A stretch of 64,000 nucleotides of DNA from Roseiarcus sp963749715 (GTDB lineage Bacteria > Pseudomonadota > Alphaproteobacteria > Rhizobiales > Beijerinckiaceae), in the NCBI GenBank assembly GCA_963749715.1, contig CAVVNR010000013.1, forward strand, positions 1 to 64,000, given 5' to 3'. The first letter of the stretch is position 1; each line of letters starts with the position of its first letter. A program made the translations under genes and the position numbers. A model generated the notes under the pieces. That model worked only from the letters and a program-made list of their open reading frames with translations, was not told the DNA's origin and made no database searches. Of this stretch, positions 8,641 through 16,541 are shown in pieces.

Positions 8641-8875
8641 CGGTGAGGGTGACGGAAATGGAAATGGAGGCGGGCGGAGCCGCAGAAGACGGTAACCTTG
8701 CGTTCGGACGGATCACCCCTGGCAAAAGAAGCCCTCTGATCGTCAAAGCCACTTCTGCTCTCCTCGTCGCGGTATGATTCCAAGGCCTTCCGGCGCGGGC
8801 GACTCGGATGTGGCACCCCCGCCCATTGGAATCGCGCAAAACGGACTCGGAAATGCGCCCCCCGCAACGGGCCCG
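8641..8875. other. low-complexity intergenic stretch
   Basis: It follows the broken cyclase gene. In one plus-strand frame the beginning reads as an Asn/Gly/Glu-rich tail and the DNA is unusually purine-rich. No gene, RNA or clear terminator is recognised here. Confidence 0.35.
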
Positions 8876-9907
8876 TCACGCGCGCGTCCAATCCAGCACG
8901 ATCTTCCCGCTCTCGCCGAGGCGCATGATGTCGAAACCTTCGAGGAACCGGCTCGCCGGCAGGCGATGGGTGATGACCTTGCGGACCTCGAGGCCGCTTT
9001 CGAGCATGGCGATCATCTTGTGCCAGGTCTCGAACATCTCGCGGCCGTAGATGCCCTTGATGGTGAGCTGCTTGAAGATGACCTTGTTCCAGTCGACCAG
9101 CGCGGGCTTCGCCGGCAGGCCGAGCAGCGCGACCCGACCCCCGGTGATGATGGCGTCGAACAATTGATCGAACGCCGCCGGGGCGCCGCTCATCTCGAGC
9201 GCGACGTCGAAGCCCTCCGTCATCTTGAGCCGGCTCATCGTCGCCTTGAGGTCGCTCGTCGACACGTCGACCGCGACGACGTCGGCGACCTCCTCGGCGA
9301 GCTTGAGGCGGCGCGGATTGATGTCGGTGATGACGACATGCCGCGCGCCGACGTGCCGCGCGACCGCCCCGGCCATGATGCCGATCGGCCCCGCCCCGGT
9401 GATCAGCACGTCCTCTCCCACGAGATCGAAAGCGAGCGCGGTATGGACAGCGTTGCCGAGCGGATCGAGGATCGCGCCGAGCTCGTCGTCGACTTCGTCG
9501 GGCAAGGGCACAATGTTGAACGCCGGCACGCGCACGTAATCCGCGAACGCGCCGGGGATGTTGACGCCGATGCCGCGCGTCTCGGGGTCGAGATGATAGC
9601 GCCCGCCGCGCGCGGCCCGGCTCCTCATTCCGATCACGTGGCCTTCGCCCGAGACGCGCTGGCCGATCTTGAGCCGCTTAACGTTGGCGCCGACCGCCGC
9701 GATCTCGCCCGAATATTCGTGCCCGATCGTCATCGGCGTCGGGATCGTCTTTTGCGCCCACTCGTCCCAATTGAAGATGTGCACGTCAGTGCCGCAGATG
9801 CCGGTCTTGTGGACCTTGACCAGCACGTCATCGGGGCCGATTTCGGGGATCGGCTGGTCTTCGAGCCAAAGGCCGGGCTCCGGCTTTTCCTTGACGAGAG
9901 CGCGCAT
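8876..9907 (-). CDS. tdh: L-threonine 3-dehydrogenase
   Basis: A 343-residue zinc-dependent medium-chain dehydrogenase oxidising L-threonine to 2-amino-3-ketobutyrate with NAD. Catalytic zinc ligands are visible in GICGTDVHIF (Cys) and IGHEYSG (His-Glu). The Rossmann fold appears as VLITGAGPIGIMAGAVARHV, and the family-specific end HRLPASRFLEGFDIM is present. The usual four-cysteine structural zinc loop is replaced by a Cys-free segment (GMRSRAARGGRYHL). It lies downstream of kbl and an SDR on the same strand; Tdh and Kbl together convert threonine to glycine and acetyl-CoA. Confidence 0.92.
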   Translation of the reverse strand: MRALVKEKPEPGLWLEDQPIPEIGPDDVLVKVHKTGICGTDVHIFNWDEWAQKTIPTPMTIGHEYSGEIAAVGANVKRLKIGQRVSGEGHVIGMRSRAARGGRYHLDPETRGIGVNIPGAFADYVRVPAFNIVPLPDEVDDELGAILDPLGNAVHTALAFDLVGEDVLITGAGPIGIMAGAVARHVGARHVVITDINPRRLKLAEEVADVVAVDVSTSDLKATMSRLKMTEGFDVALEMSGAPAAFDQLFDAIITGGRVALLGLPAKPALVDWNKVIFKQLTIKGIYGREMFETWHKMIAMLESGLEVRKVITHRLPASRFLEGFDIMRLGESGKIVLDWTRA

Positions 9908-9956
9908 GAAGGCTCCGGGATCATCAGCGGCCGGCGGAAGCCGCGCCCGCGACGGG

Positions 9957-10686
9957 TCAGAGGTCGAAATTGGTGGGCAGCATGACCACGTCGCGAATCG
10001 TCATGCCGCGCGGCCGTGTCAGCATGAATATCACGACATTCGCAACTTCGCTGGCCTCGAGCAGGCTGCCCGACTCACGCGCTTCCCTGAGTTTCTCCGC
10101 GGGCCAGTCCGCGAGCAGGGCGGTGATGACCGGGCCGGGCGAGATCGAGCCCACGCGAATGCCGTGCTTGAACACTTGCCGCCGCACGGTCTGAACGAAG
10201 CAGTTGATCGCCCATTTGGACGACGCATACACCGGCTCCCACGGCGTGGGAAAATGGGCGGCAAGCGAACTCGTGATGATGATGTCGCCGGTCCTGCGCC
10301 CGATCATGTGCGGCAGCGCGTCGTGCACGTTCTTCATCACCACGTTGATATTGAGGTTCAGCATCCGGTCGATGGCCAGCGAGTTCGGCTTCGACCAGGT
10401 CGCCGCCGACGTAGGCGCCGGCGTTGGCGTGCAGAATATCGAGCTGGCCCGCTTTTTCGAGGATTCTGGGCACGAGCGTGGCGCAATCTTTCGCGTCGAG
10501 CAGGTTGGCGACGATCGGGATCATGGCCGCGCCGTGCCTCTCGCCAAGGCTATTCAGCGCCGCTTCGTCGCGGTCGACCATAACCACGCGCGCGCCATGA
10601 GCCAGCATGGCCTCGGCGCACGCCAGTCCGATGCCCGAGGCGGCTCCGGTCACGGCAGCGACCTTGCCCTCCAGTTCTCCCGCCAT
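9957..10686 (-). CDS. SDR-family oxidoreductase (one-base frameshift)
   Basis: A classical short-chain dehydrogenase of about 242 residues once one extra base is removed. TGAASGIGLACAEAM is the TGxxxGxG dinucleotide motif and ILHANAGAYVGG is the NAG motif. SSLAAHFPTPWEPVYASSKWA supplies the catalytic Ser, Tyr and Lys. The C-terminal half starts in a different frame at GAGTTC (10381-10386, plus strand). Restoring GAGTC gives VEADSLAIDRMLNLN, continuous with the family. The gene sits between kbl and tdh, so it is probably cotranscribed with threonine catabolism, but its own substrate (polyol or sugar-like) is unknown. Confidence 0.8.
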
Positions 10687-10772
10687 CCTCTTCCTCCCTG
10701 TGGGCGACTAAGTTCGCGGCAGCAACAAGCGCATCCGGAGGTCGTCAGACGTCGCGCCCGCGGCCTCGCCCT

Positions 10773-11975
10773 TTAGATAATCCCCAACTTTCGTCCTGCA
10801 TCCGCAAACGCGTTCACCGCAAAGTCGATGTCCTGCGAATTGAGCGCGGCCGACATTTGCGTCCGGATTCGCGCCTGGCCCTTGGGCACGACCGGAAAGA
10901 AAAACCCGGCTGCATAAACTCCGCGCTCGTCGAGCGCCCTTGCGAGATCCTGCGCCAGTTTCGCTTCGCCCAGCATCACCGGAATGATCGGCGTCACCCC
11001 GGGCAGGACCGTGAAGCCCGCCTTCTCGACCCCGGCGCGGAAGCGCTTCGCGTGCGCGTCAAGGAGCGCCCTCCGGTCGTCGGCGTCGATCGCTATTTCG
11101 AGCGCCTTCAACGCCCCCGCGGCAACGGGAGGAGCGAGTGAATTCGAGAAGAGATAGGGCCGCGCCCGTTGCCTGAGCAGATCGACGATCGGCTGCGCCG
11201 CAGCAACGAAGCCGCCCATGCCGCCACCGAGCGTCTTGCCGAACGTGCCGGTGACGATGTCGACCCGGTCGCCCGCGCCGGTCAGCGCCGGCGTGCCGCG
11301 CCCCCTTTCGCCGAGGTGCCCGGTCGCATGGCAGTCGTCAACCATGACCAGCGCGCCGTAGCGGTCGGCGAGCCCGCAAATTTCCTTCAGCTTGGCCAGG
11401 TATCCGTCCATCGAGAACACGCCGTCGGTGGCGATGAGCTTGAACCGTGCGCCGGCCGCGTCCGCCTCCTTAAGGCGATCCTCGAGCTCGTTCATCTCCG
11501 AATTGGCGAAGCGATAGCGCTTGGCCTTCGAGAGCCTCACCCCGTCGATGATCGAGGCGTGATTGAGGCTGTCGGAGATGATTGCATCGGCTTCGTCGAG
11601 CAGCGGCTCGAACACGCCGCCGTTGGCGTCGAAACAAGCGGCGAACACGATCGCGTCGTCCTTGCCGAGGTGTTTGGCGATCGACTGCTCGAGCTCGCGA
11701 TGGAGCGTTTGCGCGCCGCAGATGAAGCGCACCGAGGCCATGCCGAAGCCGAATTCGTCCATTGCCCGGGCCGCGGCGGCGACGACCTCGGGGTGATTGG
11801 CGAGGCCGAGGTAATTGTTCGCGCAAAGGTTCAGCATCTCGCGTTGCGACCCGTTGGTCGCGACATGGATCCGCCCGCCCTGCGGTCCGGTCAGCAGCCG
11901 CTCGCGCTTGGTGAGGCCCGCCGACTCGATCTCGTCGAGGGTCGCGCGGACGCGGCGCAGAAAAGCATCGGACAT
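10773..11975 (-). CDS. kbl: glycine C-acetyltransferase (2-amino-3-ketobutyrate CoA ligase)
   Basis: A 400-residue PLP-dependent alpha-oxoamine synthase that cleaves 2-amino-3-ketobutyrate with CoA to glycine and acetyl-CoA. Hallmarks are LCANNYLGLANHPEVV near residue 50, MVDDCHATGHLG with the PLP-contacting Asp and His, and TFGKTLGGGMGG with the Schiff-base Lys. ATG 11975 (MSDAFLRRV) is chosen because it gives the normal length; the open frame extends further upstream without family similarity. It is the first gene of the kbl-SDR-tdh unit. Confidence 0.94.
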   Translation of the reverse strand: MSDAFLRRVRATLDEIESAGLTKRERLLTGPQGGRIHVATNGSQREMLNLCANNYLGLANHPEVVAAAARAMDEFGFGMASVRFICGAQTLHRELEQSIAKHLGKDDAIVFAACFDANGGVFEPLLDEADAIISDSLNHASIIDGVRLSKAKRYRFANSEMNELEDRLKEADAAGARFKLIATDGVFSMDGYLAKLKEICGLADRYGALVMVDDCHATGHLGERGRGTPALTGAGDRVDIVTGTFGKTLGGGMGGFVAAAQPIVDLLRQRARPYLFSNSLAPPVAAGALKALEIAIDADDRRALLDAHAKRFRAGVEKAGFTVLPGVTPIIPVMLGEAKLAQDLARALDERGVYAAGFFFPVVPKGQARIRTQMSAALNSQDIDFAVNAFADAGRKLGII

Positions 11976-12028
11976 GGGCGCTCGCCAGATAGTGGGACGC
12001 AAAGTGTAGCAGTGGGTGGAACGCCCGC

Positions 12029-12832
12029 TCAAGCGCCCCACTCGATCAGAGCCGCGCCGCGGTGGATGGCGTCGGCCTCGGCGGTGAGGCGGCCGCCGGC
12101 CTCGTGCAGGATCAGCGCCGGGGCGATCCGCAACGGCGCATTCGAACCCTTCACGCCCGAGATCAGCAGGCGATGAGCGCCGACGCCGGCGGCCGGATGG
12201 ATCGGCAAAAGCGAAACCGCGCCAAGCCGGCGTCCTATAGCGGCGAGAATCGGGGCGAGCGCATCGGGGCGGTGGATCATCACAAACCGGCCGCCGGGCG
12301 CAAGCAGAGCGAGCGAAGCTCGAATCCATTGTTCGAGGGTCGCGCCGCCCTCCACCGGCGAAAGGACGTGGGCCCGCGTTCTGCCACGATCCGGCGACGC
12401 CCGAACGGTCCCCGGCTCGAAGAACGGCGGGTTGGTGACGACGCAATCGGCGGTTTCATCGGCGAGCCCGGCCGCGCGTCGCTCGCCTGGCGCCAAGACA
12501 TCGGCCCGCAAAACGCGCACGCGCGCCTCAAGCCCGTTGCGCGCGGTGTTTATCCCGGCAAGCCGCGCCAGATCGGGATCGATCTCGATCAGATCGAAGA
12601 ACGCCCGCTCCGACCGCCGCGCCAGCGCCAGCCCGACCGCGCCGACGCCCGCGCCGACGTCGGCGATCCGGCCCTCCGGCGTTCCCGCCGCGGCAGCGAG
12701 CAGGGCGGCGTCCGTCCCAACCCGATGACCGTCCTTCGGTTGGATGAGAGCCAACCTGCCGCCGAGCCAAGAATCGACCGTAAACCCCGCCGCGACCGGA
12801 TCTTCGTCAAGCCCCGGCGCCGGCTCAGGCAT
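12029..12832 (-). CDS. TrmN6-like tRNA1(Val) adenine-N6 methyltransferase
   Basis: A 267-residue SAM-dependent methyltransferase. The SAM-binding motif I is IADVGAGVGAVGLALA. The adenine-methylating NPPF motif is present (CVVTNPPFFEPGTVRA), as in the TrmN6/YfiC family that modifies A37 of tRNA1(Val). ATG 12832 overlaps the end of the upstream DUF2007 gene by eight bases, indicating coupling. Specificity for that tRNA is inferred from the family. Confidence 0.85.
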   Translation of the reverse strand: MPEPAPGLDEDPVAAGFTVDSWLGGRLALIQPKDGHRVGTDAALLAAAAGTPEGRIADVGAGVGAVGLALARRSERAFFDLIEIDPDLARLAGINTARNGLEARVRVLRADVLAPGERRAAGLADETADCVVTNPPFFEPGTVRASPDRGRTRAHVLSPVEGGATLEQWIRASLALLAPGGRFVMIHRPDALAPILAAIGRRLGAVSLLPIHPAAGVGAHRLLISGVKGSNAPLRIAPALILHEAGGRLTAEADAIHRGAALIEWGA

Positions 12833-13049
12833 CGCGCAATTCCCCGGCGAGGCCCGCCTCGGCGATGACCCTCCGCGCCCTTCCCTCCTCACGCGCGTCG
12901 ACCAGAATCCGCCTTGGCAGGAAACCAAGCGACCCCTCGACGGCGGCCATGTTTTGGTCGGCGACGAAATAGCCGACCCGCTCCGCCGTCAGGATGGATT
13001 CGATCACGCTGATGAGAACCAAATCGTTGGTGCGCAGAATCTCGACCAA
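12825..13049 (-). CDS. DUF2007 domain protein
   Basis: A 74-residue protein beginning MVEILRTNDLVLISVIESIL. This is the DUF2007 fold, a small ferredoxin-like domain related to signal-transducing PII folds. A hydrophobic core and the ending FLPRRILVDAREEGRARRVI are typical. Its stop lies inside the start region of the TrmN6-like gene, so the two form a tight operon. It is divergent from the polyprenyl synthase gene with an 83-base shared promoter region. Function is unknown. Confidence 0.85.
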   Translation of the reverse strand: MVEILRTNDLVLISVIESILTAERVGYFVADQNMAAVEGSLGFLPRRILVDAREEGRARRVIAEAGLAGELRDA

Positions 13050-13132
13050 GGAAGGACCTCGATTGGCTGACTTGCCGCGTCGTTTCGCCGTCTTTATGGT
13101 CGAGGCGCGTCGTCTGGCAAGGGAAGCGTCTC

Positions 13133-14146
13133 GTGGGCGTCGTCATTCCGCTCGAAGAAAAGTCGGCTGATCGACTGGTCGAGCCGCTGACGGCGCTCGT
13201 TGCGGGCGACATGGCGAGGGTGAACCAGACCATCCTGTCGCGCACGGGATCGCAGGTGACGATGATCCCCGAGGTCGCCAATCACCTCATTTCGTCGGGC
13301 GGTAAGCGGCTGAGGCCGATCCTTACCCTCGCCACCGCCGGCCTGTGCGGGTATTCCGGCGACGGCCACATCAAGCTCGCCGCCGCGGTCGAATTCATGC
13401 ATACCGCAACGCTTCTGCACGACGACGTCGTCGACGAAAGCGACATGCGGCGCGGTAGAGAGGCCGCGCGGGTGCTGTGGGGCAACGAGGCGAGCGTGCT
13501 CGTCGGCGATTTCCTTTTGGGCCAAGCCTTCAGGATGATGGTTGAAGTGGGCTCGCTGCCCTGCCTCGACGTGCTCTCCAGCGCCGCCGTGGTGATAGCC
13601 GAGGGCGAAGTGTTGCAGCTCTCGGCCGCCAAGGACACCGAAACGACCGAGGACGCTTATCTTGCCGTCATCCGCGCCAAGACCGCGGCGCTGTTCGCCG
13701 CCGCCTGCGAGGTGGGGCCCATGCTCGCCGGCCGCGCCAAGGCGGAAATCGCCGCCTGCCGCGGCTACGGCGCCAATCTCGGCATCGCCTTTCAGCTGAT
13801 TGACGACGCGCTCGACTACGGCGGCTCGTCGGCCAAGCTCGGCAAGAACGTCGGCGACGACTTTCGCGAAGGCAAGATCACGTTGCCGGTGGTGCTGTCG
13901 TTCCGGCGCGGAGCGACGCACGAACGCGAGTTCTGGCGCCGAACGCTGGAAAAGGGCGAGGTCGTCGACGGCGATCTCGAGATCGCGCTGGCGACAATGA
14001 AAAAACATCGCGCGATCGAAGACACGATCGAACGCGCCCGCCATTATGGCGCGATGGCGCGCGACGCGCTCGAGCTGTTCGCCGCCTCGCCCTGGAAGCA
14101 CGCCCTGCGCGACGCGGTCGAATTCGCCATCAGCCGGGGGCATTGA
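13133..14146 (+). CDS. ispB: polyprenyl (octaprenyl-type) diphosphate synthase
   Basis: A 337-residue trans-prenyltransferase that extends farnesyl diphosphate with isopentenyl diphosphate to make the ubiquinone side chain. The first aspartate-rich motif is LLHDDVVDESDMRRG and the second is FQLIDDALDY. GGKRLRPILTLATAGLC is the N-terminal substrate-binding helix. The start is GTG 13133 with a GGGAAG stretch upstream. Product chain length cannot be read reliably; C40 or C50 is usual in this lineage. The 3' end overlaps the convergent alr gene by 17 bases. Confidence 0.92.
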   Translation: MGVVIPLEEKSADRLVEPLTALVAGDMARVNQTILSRTGSQVTMIPEVANHLISSGGKRLRPILTLATAGLCGYSGDGHIKLAAAVEFMHTATLLHDDVVDESDMRRGREAARVLWGNEASVLVGDFLLGQAFRMMVEVGSLPCLDVLSSAAVVIAEGEVLQLSAAKDTETTEDAYLAVIRAKTAALFAAACEVGPMLAGRAKAEIAACRGYGANLGIAFQLIDDALDYGGSSAKLGKNVGDDFREGKITLPVVLSFRRGATHEREFWRRTLEKGEVVDGDLEIALATMKKHRAIEDTIERARHYGAMARDALELFAASPWKHALRDAVEFAISRGH

Positions 14147-15287
14147 GGGCGGGCGGCTCCGGGTGCCGCAAATACTCCCGCCGATAGCGTGGCCCGAGGC
14201 TTGTCAGCACGTGGTAACCGATCGTCCCGCCGCGAGCGGCGAAGTCGTCGAGTTCGACTAACGAGCCCAAGAATTCGACCCGGTCGCCCGGTTGCACGGC
14301 GTCCTCGGGCAGATCGGTGACGTCCGCGATTGTCAGGTCCATGGAGACGCGCCCGACCAGCGGGCAGCGGCGGCCAGCGATCGCGACCTCGGCGCCCGGC
14401 TTCGAATCCGTTGCGCCGGCGCCGCGCGGCAGACCGTCGGCGTAGCCGGCGAGCAGGGTCGCGAGCCGCGTGCGGCGCTTGGCCGTCCACTGGCCGTTGT
14501 AGCCGCAGGTCATGCCGGCTTCGATCCAGCGGGTCTGTTGGATGGCGACCGCGAGCGTGACGACGGACCGCATCGGATTTGCGCCGCCTGGCGTCGGGTT
14601 GCCGCCATAGAGCGCATAGCCTGGCCGGGCAAGATCATGGATCGCACGCGCGGCCAGGAACATTCCCGACGAATTGGCGAGCGAAGCGGGTAGGCTCGGG
14701 AAAGCGGCGCGGGCGGCCTCAAAGCGATCGACCTGCGCCAGGTTGACGGGATCGTGCGGAATCTCGGACGAGACGAGGTGGCTCATCAGCAAATCGGCCC
14801 CGCTGGCCGAGCCGTAGGTCTTCATCGCCGCTTGCAAATCGGGCAGCAACTCGAAGCCGAGCCGGTTCATGCCCGTGTCGAGATGCAGCGCGCAGGGGCT
14901 AATCCTCCCGCGTCGCCGGGCGAGCGCGGACCAACGCGCGAGCTCCACTTCGCCCCCGATGACCGGCGCGAGGCGGTGCTCCGCATAGTCCGCCGGATCC
15001 GCCCCCTGCTCCAAGCCGTCGAGTACATAGATCGCGGCTCCGGTCGGCAGCAGTTGGCGCGCCGCGACCCCCTCGCTTAGATGGGCGACGAAGAAGACGC
15101 GCGCCCCGGCCGCCCAGAGCGCAGGCGCAGCCTCGGAAAGGCCGATCCCGTAAGCGTTGGCCTTGACGACGGCGGCGCACCGCCCAGGCGCGGCGAGGCG
15201 GGCGAGCTTGCGCCAATTGGCGGCCAGCGCGCCAAGGTCGATCGTAAGGCGCCCCGGCGCGCTCGGAGGCACGGCGACGTCGCTCAC
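14130..15287 (-). CDS. alr: alanine racemase
   Basis: A 385-residue fold-type III PLP enzyme interconverting L- and D-alanine for peptidoglycan. The PLP lysine lies in AVVKANAYGIG (about residue 45). The second catalytic base Tyr is in the CGYNGQ segment. LHLDTGMNRLGF and RVSMDLTIADVTDLP are family blocks. GTG 15287 overlaps the stop of the upstream GNAT gene (GTGA), showing a coupled operon of two acetyltransferases and alr. Confidence 0.92.
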   Translation of the reverse strand: MSDVAVPPSAPGRLTIDLGALAANWRKLARLAAPGRCAAVVKANAYGIGLSEAAPALWAAGARVFFVAHLSEGVAARQLLPTGAAIYVLDGLEQGADPADYAEHRLAPVIGGEVELARWSALARRRGRISPCALHLDTGMNRLGFELLPDLQAAMKTYGSASGADLLMSHLVSSEIPHDPVNLAQVDRFEAARAAFPSLPASLANSSGMFLAARAIHDLARPGYALYGGNPTPGGANPMRSVVTLAVAIQQTRWIEAGMTCGYNGQWTAKRRTRLATLLAGYADGLPRGAGATDSKPGAEVAIAGRRCPLVGRVSMDLTIADVTDLPEDAVQPGDRVEFLGSLVELDDFAARGGTIGYHVLTSLGPRYRREYLRHPEPPALNAPG

Positions 15288-15799
15288 GCGAGAATCTTCT
15301 CCATCACCGCCGTCGTCGGCGCCTCGAATCCCGCATGCGCCTCGATCTCGCGCCGGGCAAAACCGAAACGTTCGAACAGGCGCTCGTTCTCGGGCAGTTC
15401 GAGGCGCGTCTTCAGGATCATCCGCCTGACCCAGCGTCCTCTCGCCTCGTTCTCGCACGCTGCGATGCGCAAGCCTACGATCCCCCGACCGCGCCGCTCA
15501 GGCGCAACGGCCACCCGGGCGACATGGAGCGCGTCGGCGTCGATTCGCCAGAGCGCCGTCGCAATGAGCCGTCCCGCCTCGAAAACGCCAAACCCGCCGC
15601 CGGCCGCGAGCTTGGCCGCAATCGCTTCGCCGGTCTCGCTTAGCGCCGACGACGTCGGGCTGGTTGGGCGGCTTTGGCCGGCGAAGGCGGCACGGATTGC
15701 GTAGGCGGCTTCATCGGCGTCCGCGGTCGTCAGGGGCCGCAGGACAACGGCGGCGCCGCCCCGTAGGTCGCGGCCCGCCCGCGTAGGGAACAAAGTCAT
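15284..15799 (-). CDS. GNAT-family N-acetyltransferase
   Basis: A 171-residue acetyl-CoA-dependent acetyltransferase. The acetyl-CoA pyrophosphate-binding motif appears as VAVAPERRGRGIVGLRIA, and the last strand as LFERFGFARREIEAHAGF. It overlaps a second GNAT gene upstream and alr downstream, each by four bases. The substrate is unknown; the link with alr might suggest an amino-acid or cell-wall related amine. Confidence 0.85.
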   Translation of the reverse strand: MTLFPTRAGRDLRGGAAVVLRPLTTADADEAAYAIRAAFAGQSRPTSPTSSALSETGEAIAAKLAAGGGFGVFEAGRLIATALWRIDADALHVARVAVAPERRGRGIVGLRIAACENEARGRWVRRMILKTRLELPENERLFERFGFARREIEAHAGFEAPTTAVMEKILA

Positions 15800-16326
15800 G
15801 ACGGTCCAGCCCCTACACGTCCTCGACCTGGGCCGGCAAGGCCGCCGGACGCGCCAGGACGCGCCAGGGCCTTGGCCATCGGATAGCCGGAGTCCATCCC
15901 GAATTTTCTCACCGGCGCGCCGATTTCCTCATATCCGCGGGCGCGATAAAAGCTGCGCGCCGTTTCGGTGCTGACCAGCGTGCAGCGAGTCGCGCCGCGG
16001 TCGGCGGCGCGAGCTTCGAGGGCCGCGAGCAAAGCCCGGCTCGCGCCTCGAAACCTCGCGTCGGGAGATACGTAGTTGAGGAGGATCTCGCCGTCATCGG
16101 TCACCCCCCCGACCGCCGCGATCGCGCCGCGCTCAGTCGCGACGAGATAGGAGGCATCGGTCCGCCGCATCCACGCGGCGAAGATTTCCGGCGTCTTGTT
16201 GTCGAGCCAGGCCGCCAACAGCGCAGGGTCGTCGTGGTGGTCGGCTTCGCAGAGCTCCACGATCGAGCTCCTCATGACGAGGCAGGCCTCGTCCGCATCC
16301 CTGGCTTGTGCGTCGCGAACGTCCAT
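15796..16326 (-). CDS. GNAT-family N-acetyltransferase
   Basis: A protein of about 176 residues with the GNAT acetyl-CoA site YVSPDARFRGASRALLAALE and a family-typical final segment TETARSFYRARGYEEIG. The C-terminus carries a Gly/Ala/Pro-rich tail. ATG 16326 (MDVRDAQARDADE) is the best start; ATG 16365 would add 13 residues. It is the first gene of the GNAT-GNAT-alr operon. Confidence 0.85.
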   Translation of the reverse strand: MDVRDAQARDADEACLVMRSSIVELCEADHHDDPALLAAWLDNKTPEIFAAWMRRTDASYLVATERGAIAAVGGVTDDGEILLNYVSPDARFRGASRALLAALEARAADRGATRCTLVSTETARSFYRARGYEEIGAPVRKFGMDSGYPMAKALARPGASGGLAGPGRGRVGAGPS

Positions 16327-16541
16327 GCTGGGTTCAACAAACGGCGGCGGGGCGGTTCGAGGCAAGTGCGGGAGCCTTGCCGGCGCCGTGGGAGGAGCTT
16401 GCCCATAGGTTCATGAACGAACTTTAACCCGCCTTGACGCCGCCTCTCGCCTCGCCGCCTCGTTTTCGCCGCTCTCGCTAGCAATGAGCGCTTAAGCGCG
16501 GTACATCGCGCGGGACGGCGATCTGCGAGGTTGACAATTCG

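Noticed and set aside
8774..9985. 403-codon plus-strand open frame opposite tdh
   Set aside because: Shadow of threonine dehydrogenase; composition is typical of antisense reading.
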